Below, piece by piece: positions 1 through 7,426 of a DNA stretch of 42,304 nt. Origin of the DNA: Candidatus Magasanikiibacteriota bacterium (GTDB lineage Bacteria > Patescibacteriota > Patescibacteriia > Magasanikbacterales > UBA922); the NCBI GenBank assembly GCA_018661775.1, contig JABJHO010000014.1:1-42304 (forward strand), given 5' to 3'. Below the pieces are notes generated by a model that was given only the letters and a program-made list of their open reading frames with translations, made no database searches and was not told where the DNA came from. The translations under genes and the position numbers were made by a program. How positions within the stretch are numbered: position 1 is the first letter of the stretch; each line of letters starts with the position of its first letter.

Positions 1-33
1 CGTGATATAATGGGATTGATATAATACACTTTT

Positions 34-1053
34 ATGAAAGAACAACTACAAGATATTAAAAAAGAATTTGATGCTGCTATTGGAAAAGTAATGGATTTTT
101 TGATGCTCGAGGAACTTGAGAAAGAATTTTTTGGCAGAAAATCCGGAAAATTATCACTATTAATGAAAGAGATGAAAGGTCTTTCTGGTGACGTGCGTAA
201 GGGGTTTGGGCAAATGGCAAATGAAGTAAAACAAGAATTAGAAACAATGCTTTGCGTAAAAAAAGAGGTTTTAGAAAAAGAAAAAATAGCTCGCATTGCT
301 CAGGATGAGGCAATAGACATAACTCAACCATATTTGCCAAAAAAAGAACATGGACATATTCACCCAATAACACAAGCTCGTTGGCAATTAGAAGAAACAG
401 CACGAACCATGGGAATGAGGATAGAAGATGGGCCAGAGTTAGAAAGTGATTATTTTATTTTTGGTTCGCTTAATTTTCCAGACGATCATCCGGCCAGAGA
501 ATCAATGGATACTTTTTATATAAAAGACCACAAAACATGGTGTATGCGACCACATGTATCGAATATGCAAGTACGCATGATGCAAAAGTATGGCGCACCA
601 CTGCGCGTTGCGCACCCCGGAAGAGTGTATAGAAATGAAGCGCTTGATGCGACACACGGGCATACATTTTATCAGTTTGATGTATTAATAATAGACAAAG
701 AACTCTCTATTGGTAATTTAACCGCAACAATCACTACGCTTCTGCAAGGGTTTTTTAATAAAGACATAGAAGTGCGCTTGCGACCAGCACACTTTCCTTT
801 TGTAGAGCCCGGTTTTGAGGCAGACATGAAAATTTCTTATAAGGCAGCCGGAAAAGAAAAAGAAAAATGGATGGAAATAGTGGGCTGTGGTATGGTGCAT
901 CCAAATGTAATAAAAGAAGGTGGACTTGATCCAAAAGAATGGAAAGGTTTAGCATTTTCTTTTGGCATAGATAGGCTTGTTATGTCTAAATACGGAATAG
1001 AAGACCTGCGACATATTCATTCAGGAGATTTGCGATTTCTTAAACAATTTTAA
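34..1053 (+). CDS. pheS: Phenylalanine--tRNA ligase alpha subunit
   Basis: This is the catalytic alpha subunit of the tetrameric class II synthetase that charges tRNA-Phe, acting in the cytoplasm with PheT encoded directly downstream. The protein has 339 residues, the normal length. An N-terminal helical tRNA-binding arm (about residues 1-90) precedes the catalytic core. Motif 2 is visible as GRVYRNEALDATH, followed by FYQFD where most bacteria have FHQVEG, and motif 3 as GLAFSFGIDRL near the C-terminus. The ATG at 34 follows a TATAAT box at 20-25 by only 8 nt, so the mRNA may be leaderless; a second TATAAT lies at 6-11. No Shine-Dalgarno site is present. One nucleotide separates it from pheT, so the two are certainly co-transcribed. 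Confidence 0.97.
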   Translation: MKEQLQDIKKEFDAAIGKVMDFLMLEELEKEFFGRKSGKLSLLMKEMKGLSGDVRKGFGQMANEVKQELETMLCVKKEVLEKEKIARIAQDEAIDITQPYLPKKEHGHIHPITQARWQLEETARTMGMRIEDGPELESDYFIFGSLNFPDDHPARESMDTFYIKDHKTWCMRPHVSNMQVRMMQKYGAPLRVAHPGRVYRNEALDATHGHTFYQFDVLIIDKELSIGNLTATITTLLQGFFNKDIEVRLRPAHFPFVEPGFEADMKISYKAAGKEKEKWMEIVGCGMVHPNVIKEGGLDPKEWKGLAFSFGIDRLVMSKYGIEDLRHIHSGDLRFLKQF

Positions 1054-1054
1054 T

Positions 1055-3508
1055 ATGCGTGTTTCAAAAGAATGGTTAGGACAATATATTACATTACCAG
1101 ATTCAGTTACGGCTGATGATTTGGCAAACGATATTATACTCAAGTCGGTAGAAGTAGAGGGTGTTATTTCTTATGCCGCGCTTTTAGATAATATAGTGCT
1201 TGCGGAAATTACTACGATAGAAAAGCACTCAAATGCAGATTCTTTGTATTGTTGCGCTGTTGACAATGGTTCTGGAGAATCGGTGCCGATTGTTTGTGGT
1301 GGAGGAAACCTACGAGAAGGTATGCGTGTTATTCTTGGAATGGTTGGGGCAAAAGTACAATGGCATGGAGAAGGTGATTTGGTAGAGTTGAAAAAAACCA
1401 AGATTAGAGGAGAGGTGTCGCTTGGTATGATTTGTGCGGCAGAAGAAATAGGCTTGGCTTTACTCTTTCCTCAAAAAGACGAAAAAGACATTGTAGATGT
1501 AAGTTTTCTTAAAGATGTTCCACTTGGTACGCCAATTGCTACAGCACTTGAGATTGATGACTATGTGCTTGATATAGAGAATAAAACAATGACACATAGG
1601 CCAGATTTATGGGGCCACTATGGTTTGGCACGTGAATGTTCGGCTATCTACAATATACCTTTACAAGAAATACACTCACCAGATATTGTTTCAGGAAAAG
1701 AAGTAGAGGCAAGTGTGTTGGTTAAAGATGTTGGCTTGTGCCCAAGGTATATGGCGGTAGTTTTGGATAACCTGGTGGATAAAGAAGCACCACTTTGGAT
1801 GCGAAAACGACTCGCGCTTGCAGGATCTCGGTCAATAAATGCTATAGTTGATATTACCAATTATGTAATGCTTGAACTTGGTCAACCGCTACATGCATTT
1901 GATATTTCTACACTTACGAGCCCAGATATTATAGTTCGAAAAGCAAAAAAAGATGAAAAAATTACTGTTCTTGGTGGAGAAGAGTTTGCACTTACTTCAG
2001 ACATGCTTGTGATTGCAGATAAAGAAAAGGTGATTGCGCTGGCAGGAATAAAAGGTGGGGAGAGTACAGGTGTTACAGAAGGAACCACGTCTATTCTACT
2101 CGAAGCAGCGCATTTTAATGGTCAATCAGTTCGTAGAACGTCTTCGGCGCTTGGTTTGCGAACGGATGCTTCGGCGCGGTTTGAAAAAAACCTCGACCCA
2201 TTGCTTGTGCAAAAAGCATTAGCGCGTGCGGTTGCATTTTTTGTGGAGATATTTCCAGAAGTGCGAGTGGTAAGTAATGTGTGCGATGAACAATCTTTTT
2301 CTATAAACAAGCCTGTGATTACTGTTTCGCTTGCAGATATTAACGCAATGATGGGTTGTGACATGGAGGAAAAATTTGTTATAGATACGCTCACAAAACT
2401 TGGTTTTGGTGTCACCATTTCTGATGGTGTTTTTTCTGTGTCTGTTCCTTCGTGGCGCGCTACAGGAGATATTGCAATACCAGAAGACATAATAGAAGAG
2501 ATTGCACGAATGTATGGTTATGGGAATATTCCAGAAGTCTTACCCTCTTTTCCTATTGAGCCATCACCTGCAAGTCCGCTTCGAGATACAAAGAAGCGTA
2601 TTGTGGAAATATTGTCTCGTGTTCATGGATTTACAGAGCATTATAGTTATGCATTTGTATCTCCAGACTGGCTTGATCGACTGAATATAGACAAAACAAA
2701 ACATATTGAACTTGCAAACCCTCTTGCAAAAGATAGACCACTTATTCGTAGAAGTATAGTGCCAAATATGCTTGAAAGTGTGGAGAAAAATTTTCACAGA
2801 TTTGATGAAATAGCATTATTTGAACTCGGTCCAGTATTTTATAGTGAACTCGAAGGTACCTTTGAGGATACAAGTCAAAAAGATAGGCTACCAAAACAAG
2901 ATGAGGTGCTTGGGTTGGTGTATGGTGCTAAGAATGAAAGCACACCATTTTTTACTGTTTCTGATGCAGTTTTGGACTTGTTTGCGCGGCTGGGTGTGGT
3001 AGGTGGGTCCTTGAAGAAGGTGGGTGTTGCAACTGAAAGCGGTTTGGAGCATCCAGGAAGAATGGCCGAAATATTTGTTGGCGACACACTGGTTGGGCGT
3101 ATTGCCGAAGTGCATCCAGTCGTACAAAAAGCAGTAGGAATACCACATAGAGTGGTGTTTGCCGAAATATTTATAGAACGTATTCTTGAACACACTAGTG
3201 AAGTATTAGATTACACACCAATCACATCATTTCCTGTCTCACAAAGAGATGTAGCTTTTACGGTTGCAAAGAGCGTGGCTCATAATGATATTGTGCAAAC
3301 AGTTTCATCATGTAGTGACTTAATTACTTCTGTGGAATTGTTTGATGTGTATGAAGGTGAGAACCTAGAAGAAGGGCAAAAAAGTATGGCGTATCATGTG
3401 GTGTATGGCTTAGGTGATCGCACACTTAAAAATGAGGAGGTGTCAGAAGCCCACAAACATGTTGTGAGTATGTTATCCGAACAATACGACGCGACTGTTC
3501 GCAAATAA
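1055..3508 (+). CDS. pheT: Phenylalanine--tRNA ligase beta subunit
   Basis: This is the beta subunit of phenylalanyl-tRNA synthetase, which binds tRNA and edits mischarged Tyr-tRNA-Phe. The 817 residues match the full bacterial architecture. A tRNA-binding OB fold lies at about 40-155 (IVLAEI, IVCGGGNLREGM, KIRGEVSLGMICA). The B3/B4 editing region follows (MTHRPDLWGHYGLARE, then ITNYVMLELGQPLHAFD). Next come a B5 domain, a degenerate class II core (about 490-700) and a C-terminal FDX-ACB anticodon-binding domain (SFPVSQRDVAFTV). It begins 1 nt after the pheS stop codon. No domain appears to be lost, unlike AlaS in this window. Confidence 0.97.
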   Translation: MRVSKEWLGQYITLPDSVTADDLANDIILKSVEVEGVISYAALLDNIVLAEITTIEKHSNADSLYCCAVDNGSGESVPIVCGGGNLREGMRVILGMVGAKVQWHGEGDLVELKKTKIRGEVSLGMICAAEEIGLALLFPQKDEKDIVDVSFLKDVPLGTPIATALEIDDYVLDIENKTMTHRPDLWGHYGLARECSAIYNIPLQEIHSPDIVSGKEVEASVLVKDVGLCPRYMAVVLDNLVDKEAPLWMRKRLALAGSRSINAIVDITNYVMLELGQPLHAFDISTLTSPDIIVRKAKKDEKITVLGGEEFALTSDMLVIADKEKVIALAGIKGGESTGVTEGTTSILLEAAHFNGQSVRRTSSALGLRTDASARFEKNLDPLLVQKALARAVAFFVEIFPEVRVVSNVCDEQSFSINKPVITVSLADINAMMGCDMEEKFVIDTLTKLGFGVTISDGVFSVSVPSWRATGDIAIPEDIIEEIARMYGYGNIPEVLPSFPIEPSPASPLRDTKKRIVEILSRVHGFTEHYSYAFVSPDWLDRLNIDKTKHIELANPLAKDRPLIRRSIVPNMLESVEKNFHRFDEIALFELGPVFYSELEGTFEDTSQKDRLPKQDEVLGLVYGAKNESTPFFTVSDAVLDLFARLGVVGGSLKKVGVATESGLEHPGRMAEIFVGDTLVGRIAEVHPVVQKAVGIPHRVVFAEIFIERILEHTSEVLDYTPITSFPVSQRDVAFTVAKSVAHNDIVQTVSSCSDLITSVELFDVYEGENLEEGQKSMAYHVVYGLGDRTLKNEEVSEAHKHVVSMLSEQYDATVRK

Positions 3509-3509
3509 T

Positions 3510-3539
3510 TTGGCACACTTTTTGTTTTTGTGTTATAAT
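3510..3539 (+). promoter_or_regulatory. Sigma-70-type promoter for the small membrane protein gene
   Basis: The hexamer TTGGCA (3510-3515) is separated by 18 nt from a perfect TATAAT (3534-3539). Transcription would begin near 3546, giving a leader of about 45 nt before the ATG at 3592 that carries a Shine-Dalgarno site. The match is seen in the sequence; activity is inferred. Confidence 0.6.
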
Positions 3540-3576
3540 ATAGATAACATTTATTTATATTAATGTGCACAAGCAC

Positions 3577-3585
3577 AAGGGAGGG
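3577..3585 (+). promoter_or_regulatory. Strong Shine-Dalgarno site that fixes the start at 3592
   Basis: AAGGGAGGG lies 6 nt before the ATG at 3592. It is one of only two clear Shine-Dalgarno sites seen in the window, and it argues against the upstream in-frame GTG at 3565. Confidence 0.65.
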
Positions 3586-3591
3586 TCTTTT

Positions 3592-3927
3592 ATGTTTCTA
3601 TATTCAGGACAAGAATTGCTTTACGTTGTTTTGGCAATTTGTATTGTGTGGTTTACCATTTTTTTGTGTTGGCTCTTGTATCAGGCCGCGCGTGTATTGC
3701 GTAATGCAAATACAGTGATTGAGACACTGGCACACAAACTTGAATTGATTAATGAAGGAGTGCAATTTATGCGAAATCGCATAGATAAGGTGTCCAAAAA
3801 TGTTAATATTGTGAGTACGTTGCTTGGTGGCTTTGTAGAAAAAATGGTTGTAGGAAAGCTGGGAGACGCATTTGAAAGAAAAGTAAAGAAGCGAGCAACA
3901 AAAAGAAAAACAAAAGCAAAAAAATAA
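3592..3927 (+). CDS. Small single-pass membrane protein, function unknown
   Basis: The product is 111 residues if translation starts at the ATG at 3592, which has a good Shine-Dalgarno site; an in-frame GTG at 3565 would add nine residues. One N-terminal membrane helix (about residues 8-32, rich in aromatic and aliphatic residues) is followed by an amphipathic helical stretch and a strongly basic tail of Lys and Arg (KKRATKRKTKAKK). That layout, a membrane anchor with a cytoplasmic coiled helix and basic end, recalls the DUF948-like small proteins common in Parcubacteria, but I do not recognise a defined function. It has its own promoter and a terminator immediately after the stop codon, so it is probably a single-gene unit. 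Confidence 0.75.
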   Translation: MFLYSGQELLYVVLAICIVWFTIFLCWLLYQAARVLRNANTVIETLAHKLELINEGVQFMRNRIDKVSKNVNIVSTLLGGFVEKMVVGKLGDAFERKVKKRATKRKTKAKK

Positions 3928-3950
3928 AAATACCTGCAAAGGTATTTTTT
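3926..3950. terminator. Intrinsic terminator, probably bidirectional
   Basis: AAAAATACCT pairs with AGGTATTTTT around a GCAA loop, with T runs on both strands. It sits between two convergent genes (stop codons at 3927 and 3952) and could end transcription from both sides. Confidence 0.75.
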
Positions 3951-3951
3951 G

Positions 3952-5133
3952 TTATATCCCAAACTGCACCGCTTCCTTTACAATCTTTTGTGTTTCAACA
4001 TACTCGATGAGTTTGGTGTATTTATCTGTTTTTTTCCACTTCTCGTTAAGTATTAACCTGTTAATACTCACAAGGCTATCTGGGATTTGTGTCATTACAT
4101 CGTTAAAATAAAGATTGAGACTTTCGCCAATATATTGTATATTGTTTGGGAGTCTTGATATGGAATTGTTGAGTAACAAGTCGCCACCAACATGTGTGAG
4201 TGTTTCGGGAAGGTCTTGTATTGTTGTACGCCTTGTGTCTAGGCGTCCACCAACATAAGATAATTTTTTTGGAAGATGTGTTGGGGATGCAGGTAAATGC
4301 AAGTTGTTACCAACGTGTTCGATACTTTCTGGTAATGTTTTTATATGTTTATTGAGGCCAAGGTCTTTTCCAATAAACCGCAGCCCATTTGGTACACTCT
4401 TGATGGTTTCATTTAGTTCTAAATGACCACCCACATATTCAAGTCCTTCGGGCAATGCCGTGATATTACTCTGCCCAATAAGATCAAGATTACCTATAAC
4501 ATGCTTCAAGGTTTTGGGTAATCTATCGATTTTTTGAAAGGGGTCATGTGGGATGTTCCCAAGAAATACCACCATATCATCATTGTTACGAAGATCATCA
4601 GTAGATTCACCAACTTGGTCGACGCGGCACCCATATATTCTTGCGTGGTCTTCTTTTATCTGCTCCATGCGCTCTTTTGTTTTTACGGAGAGAGGTGTTC
4701 CAAAGAAAGGGTTTTTGGTCTTTGTGGTTTGGGTCTGCTCCTGCATTCTTTTTTCTATAATCACGTCCATCTTGTGGTACCTGTCTGTTGCTTTGGGTGT
4801 GTGAAAAGGGTCACGTGGGAAGGATTTAAATACAGGAACATCAATTTCATATAGTATGCGTAAATCACCAACAGAAAGCTCTTCACCAGCTTCTGTTTTT
4901 TTCTCTATTGCATCAATCCGCTGCGAAAGTCTTGTTCTCTTTTCCCATGCCTGTAGCTGAAGCATGAGTTTTTTGTTGCGTCGCAATATTTCTTGTGTTT
5001 GTTCAATCAGTTTTTTGTGTTGCTCAAGATCTTCCGATTGGTCAATTTCGTTATATAGTGTAGTAAGTTGCTGTTCTTTTCCTTGCAACTCTTCAAGAAG
5101 TGTCTTAACACCTTCACAATGTTTTTTTATCAT
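3952..5133 (-). CDS. Coiled-coil and leucine-rich-repeat protein, function unknown
   Basis: This 393-residue protein has no signal peptide or membrane helix. Residues 1-80 are highly charged and predicted coiled coil. A linker contains the motif LSVGDLRILYEID (about 87-98). From residue 205 to about 350 there are seven to eight tandem repeats of 20-22 residues with consensus LPxxLxxVGGxLxLNxxIxx, a short leucine-rich-repeat variant that should form a curved binding surface. A short helical C-terminus follows. It is the last gene of a minus-strand unit, 4 nt after the lipoprotein gene. LRR surfaces generally bind proteins; the partner is unknown. It appears cytoplasmic, although its neighbours are a lipoprotein and a membrane protease. 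Confidence 0.8.
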   Translation of the reverse strand: MIKKHCEGVKTLLEELQGKEQQLTTLYNEIDQSEDLEQHKKLIEQTQEILRRNKKLMLQLQAWEKRTRLSQRIDAIEKKTEAGEELSVGDLRILYEIDVPVFKSFPRDPFHTPKATDRYHKMDVIIEKRMQEQTQTTKTKNPFFGTPLSVKTKERMEQIKEDHARIYGCRVDQVGESTDDLRNNDDMVVFLGNIPHDPFQKIDRLPKTLKHVIGNLDLIGQSNITALPEGLEYVGGHLELNETIKSVPNGLRFIGKDLGLNKHIKTLPESIEHVGNNLHLPASPTHLPKKLSYVGGRLDTRRTTIQDLPETLTHVGGDLLLNNSISRLPNNIQYIGESLNLYFNDVMTQIPDSLVSINRLILNEKWKKTDKYTKLIEYVETQKIVKEAVQFGI

Positions 5134-5137
5134 AAAA

Positions 5138-5683
5138 TCATATATTACGTGTGGGTATTGCGGTAGATGTTGTTATATTTTTTTCTATCTCTTTTTCTTG
5201 TGTCATAACAAATGGTACAGCAGTCATATCTTCAAGCGGTTCATCATGTGGCGGAAATTCAAATCGTCCTATTTTTTTTGTATCTGTATGGATACGTGCA
5301 AAAAGTATATCTCCTGGATCAACACCACGCACCTTGAGAGAAATATTGTGTTGTGTGCCTTTTGAAATGTGCACATGATTGAGTATGGTTCCGGGTGTAT
5401 TATTTATACTTTGGTATATAACAAGCCACCCATCTTCTGGGCTATTAACTTTTACAACATTTATTGTGTCATTCACAAGGTGTTGATTTTTCACTATAAT
5501 TTCTGGGGATATACTTTTTACATGTTCATCTTGTGTGACTTTTGGCTTTAGGATAGTGTTTGGTGGTTTTGTAGCAGCTGCATTATTTGTGCAACCAGAT
5601 CCAGAACATAAAAATATTACAATAAGACAGAATATTTGCATGTAGCGTGTTTTATAAAGTGACAGAGGTCGTGTATGTTTCAT
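5138..5683 (-). CDS. Lipoprotein with a DUF7282-like domain
   Basis: This 181-residue protein has an N-terminal hydrophobic signal ending in a lipobox-like sequence (LCSGSGC, Cys31), so it is probably lipid-anchored outside the membrane. A second Met at residue 15 gives a more typical signal length and may be the true start. After a short Pro/Lys linker, residues 73-150 form a domain with SPEDGWLVIYQS, TPGTILNHVHISKGTQHN and a HTDTKKIGRFEFP segment. This order resembles the DUF7282 family that I know mainly from archaeal surface proteins; the assignment is from memory of the pattern. It lies 12 nt after the zincin gene and 4 nt before the LRR gene, suggesting co-transcription. No enzymatic function is proposed. 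Confidence 0.7.
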   Translation of the reverse strand: MKHTRPLSLYKTRYMQIFCLIVIFLCSGSGCTNNAAATKPPNTILKPKVTQDEHVKSISPEIIVKNQHLVNDTINVVKVNSPEDGWLVIYQSINNTPGTILNHVHISKGTQHNISLKVRGVDPGDILFARIHTDTKKIGRFEFPPHDEPLEDMTAVPFVMTQEKEIEKNITTSTAIPTRNI

Positions 5684-5695
5684 ACAGCCTAGAGA

Positions 5696-6544
5696 TTATT
5701 TTAGCGGGCGTGTTTCATCGGTAAAATGCTGTTTTAGGTGTTTTTGGTAGACTCTTTTTGGCACAATAATGAGTAAAAAAGAGGCAAAATAATGGGTGAT
5801 CGATATAATAAGTGCGTAGAGAAAAATAGTCAGCACAATCGAGAGGCTTTTGAATATTGTACTAATATACTGTGTTGGATCTATCTGTACCAAGAGTAAT
5901 ATGCTATTAATAATAACAAGAAGACCAAAGAACCAGACCGCACCACGCCACATATTTTTTCTATCTTGTGGACTTGGTGCCATATGAGATGAAATACAAA
6001 AAGACACATACAGAAAGAGCCAAAATGTACCAGACCCAAGGTTTTGAAAAGAAAACAACTTGCCAATTGCCAAAAGTATCGACGTGAACAATGAGACAAT
6101 ACGTGTGTCACCACCTTGTAATGGTGCCAACACATCTTGTGCATTTGGGACAAGAAGAAACAAAAAAGCCACAAGCGTTATTGCGCCAAAAATCATCGGT
6201 GCCGCGCCAATAAAAAAATTACCCAAATTTTGGTAAAAACTATGTTTATTGTGTGAGTGGTGTACGTAGCCTAGTCCGCCCGTTTCTGGGTTTGGGTTAA
6301 ATAACGAAACCTCATCGATTTTGTGTCTAAAAATTTTTGCAAAAAAAATATGACCAAACTCATGCACCGGCGTACCAATCCACGCAGTAATATAGATACC
6401 GCGCCATCCAATGGTTTGGGTATAGTGCTTATTGGTTTCTTTTTGGATTTTTGCTAAGACAAAACCAAGGAGAAAAAAAATCCCAAGTATACCAATAACC
6501 TCTGTCGCAACGACTGAAAATAATGTAATAATATATGATTCCAT
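5696..6544 (-). CDS. Polytopic membrane zincin (M50-like, HEFGH)
   Basis: This is a membrane protein of 282 residues with about six hydrophobic segments. HEFGH at residues 61-65 matches the HExxH zinc motif of membrane metalloproteases and lies at the start of the second membrane segment, as in M50-like families. The downstream conserved block NPETGGLGYVHHSH and YQNLGNFFIGAAPMIFG resembles an uncharacterised family of bacterial zincins also found in Firmicutes. A third zinc ligand is not certain. I chose the ATG at 6544 because the upstream in-frame ATG at 6580 lies next to the rpmA terminator; a TATACT box lies 14 nt before the chosen start. A role in membrane proteolysis is inferred from the motif alone; no substrate is evident. 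It is the first gene of a three-gene unit. Confidence 0.72.
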   Translation of the reverse strand: MESYIITLFSVVATEVIGILGIFFLLGFVLAKIQKETNKHYTQTIGWRGIYITAWIGTPVHEFGHIFFAKIFRHKIDEVSLFNPNPETGGLGYVHHSHNKHSFYQNLGNFFIGAAPMIFGAITLVAFLFLLVPNAQDVLAPLQGGDTRIVSLFTSILLAIGKLFSFQNLGSGTFWLFLYVSFCISSHMAPSPQDRKNMWRGAVWFFGLLVIINSILLLVQIDPTQYISTIFKSLSIVLTIFLYALIISITHYFASFLLIIVPKRVYQKHLKQHFTDETRPLK

Positions 6545-6583
6545 ATAACATTTTTTACAGTATATCATGATTTGGCACAAAAC

Positions 6584-6611
6584 AAAAAATAACCAGTACT
6601 GGTTATTTTTT
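6584..6611 (-). terminator. Intrinsic terminator after rpmA
   Basis: A perfect 28-bp palindrome, AAAAAATAACCAGT and its complement, folds into a hairpin ending in a T run on the minus strand, 11 nt after the rpmA stop codon. Being a perfect palindrome, it could also act on the plus strand. Confidence 0.75.
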
Positions 6612-6621
6612 GTTAGAGGTA

Positions 6622-6900
6622 TTATTTTTTGACGATATTTACAAACTTTGTATTTTTTAATCTTCCATCAAATTTTCTCATTTTCTTTTGTGTAAATCTT
6701 ACTACTCCTGTCGCAATAGCAAACAATGTGTCGTCTTTTCCTTTTTTTACATTTTCACCTGGGTGGATTTTTGATCCTCGCTGCCTTACAAGAATCATAC
6801 CTGGTTTTACGCTTTGTCCATCTCCGGTCTTTACACCAAGATACTTAGGATTGGAGTCGCGTAAATTTTTGGCTGAGCCACCTGCCTTCTTATGTGCCAT
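6622..6900 (-). CDS. rpmA: 50S ribosomal protein L27
   Basis: L27 sits near the peptidyl-transferase centre of the large subunit. The 92-residue protein begins [16 protein letters not shown], the conserved N-terminus that reaches the active site. There is no Firmicutes-type leader peptide to be cleaved. The core [21 protein letters not shown] and the block [16 protein letters not shown] are typical. It is transcribed alone, from a near-consensus promoter at 6960-6988 to the palindromic terminator at 6584-6611. The usual partner rplU (L21) is not adjacent. Confidence 0.96.
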   Translation of the reverse strand: MAHKKAGGSAKNLRDSNPKYLGVKTGDGQSVKPGMILVRQRGSKIHPGENVKKGKDDTLFAIATGVVRFTQKKMRKFDGRLKNTKFVNIVKK

Positions 6901-6959
6901 ATATAATTATATATTAGTTATGTGGTAAGAGGTAATGTTCCTCATTGATATGTAGCAAT

Positions 6960-6988
6960 AGTATACGTGCTTTCACGCTTCTTGTCAA
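6960..6988 (-). promoter_or_regulatory. Promoter of rpmA
   Basis: Read on the minus strand, TTGACA (6983-6988) and TATACT (6960-6965) are 17 nt apart, close to the consensus. The -35 box lies inside the palindrome CTTGTCAAG (6981-6989), which also supplies the -35 of the divergent promoter. Confidence 0.75.
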
Positions 6989-7010
6989 GTGGGTCTGTGT
7001 AACGTATACT
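6982..7010 (+). promoter_or_regulatory. Divergent promoter for the ftsW-murG unit
   Basis: TTGTCA (6982-6987) is followed after 17 nt by TATACT (7005-7010). The -35 box is the other half of the palindrome used by the rpmA promoter, so two RNA polymerases could not occupy both at once. Expected start of transcription is near 7017. Confidence 0.65.
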
Positions 7011-7057
7011 ACTACATGGGTATTTTATCTACGGAAGCCAAAAAACATGTCTTTTTT

Positions 7058-7420
7058 ATGAAAAAACAAGTATATCCTGTAATGCTTTTTATTAAGCATA
7101 GACCTAATAGTATATTACTCTCTTTAGGGGTATTAATGCAAATACTGCTTTGGGTGTGTATTATTTGGTATATACGACCACAAGATCAGCAGCTTTTCTT
7201 GCACTATACAATGTTTTTTGGTGTCGATCTTATTGGTTCTTGGTATATGGCATACATTATACCATTAGCAGGGTTTTGTATTTTTTTGCTCAATAGTTTG
7301 TTGGGATGGTTTATGTTCTCTATAGACCGTCTTGCAGCGTATTTATTTCTCGCTTCCACTATCGGCTGTCATGTGTTTTTGGGTATGGCAGCATATATGG
7401 TAGTATTTTTGAATATCTAA
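7058..7420 (+). CDS. Small four-helix membrane protein upstream of ftsW
   Basis: The product is about 120 residues with three to four hydrophobic helices. The central phrase LHYTMFFGVDLIGSWY followed by a long membrane segment is a pattern I associate with a conserved uncharacterised Parcubacteria membrane protein. The start is uncertain. ATG 7058 gives a basic N-terminus (MKKQ). ATG 7016 would add 14 residues and lie almost on the predicted transcription start, so it would be leaderless. The stop is 6 nt before ftsW, so the gene heads the ftsW-murG unit, which hints at a role in the envelope or division. No function is claimed. Confidence 0.7.
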   Translation: MKKQVYPVMLFIKHRPNSILLSLGVLMQILLWVCIIWYIRPQDQQLFLHYTMFFGVDLIGSWYMAYIIPLAGFCIFLLNSLLGWFMFSIDRLAAYLFLASTIGCHVFLGMAAYMVVFLNI

Positions 7421-7426
7421 CATACT

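Noticed and set aside
4534-5378. Plus-strand frames across the LRR and lipoprotein genes
   Set aside because: They contain no recognisable domain and are opposite to strongly patterned minus-strand proteins, so they are shadows.
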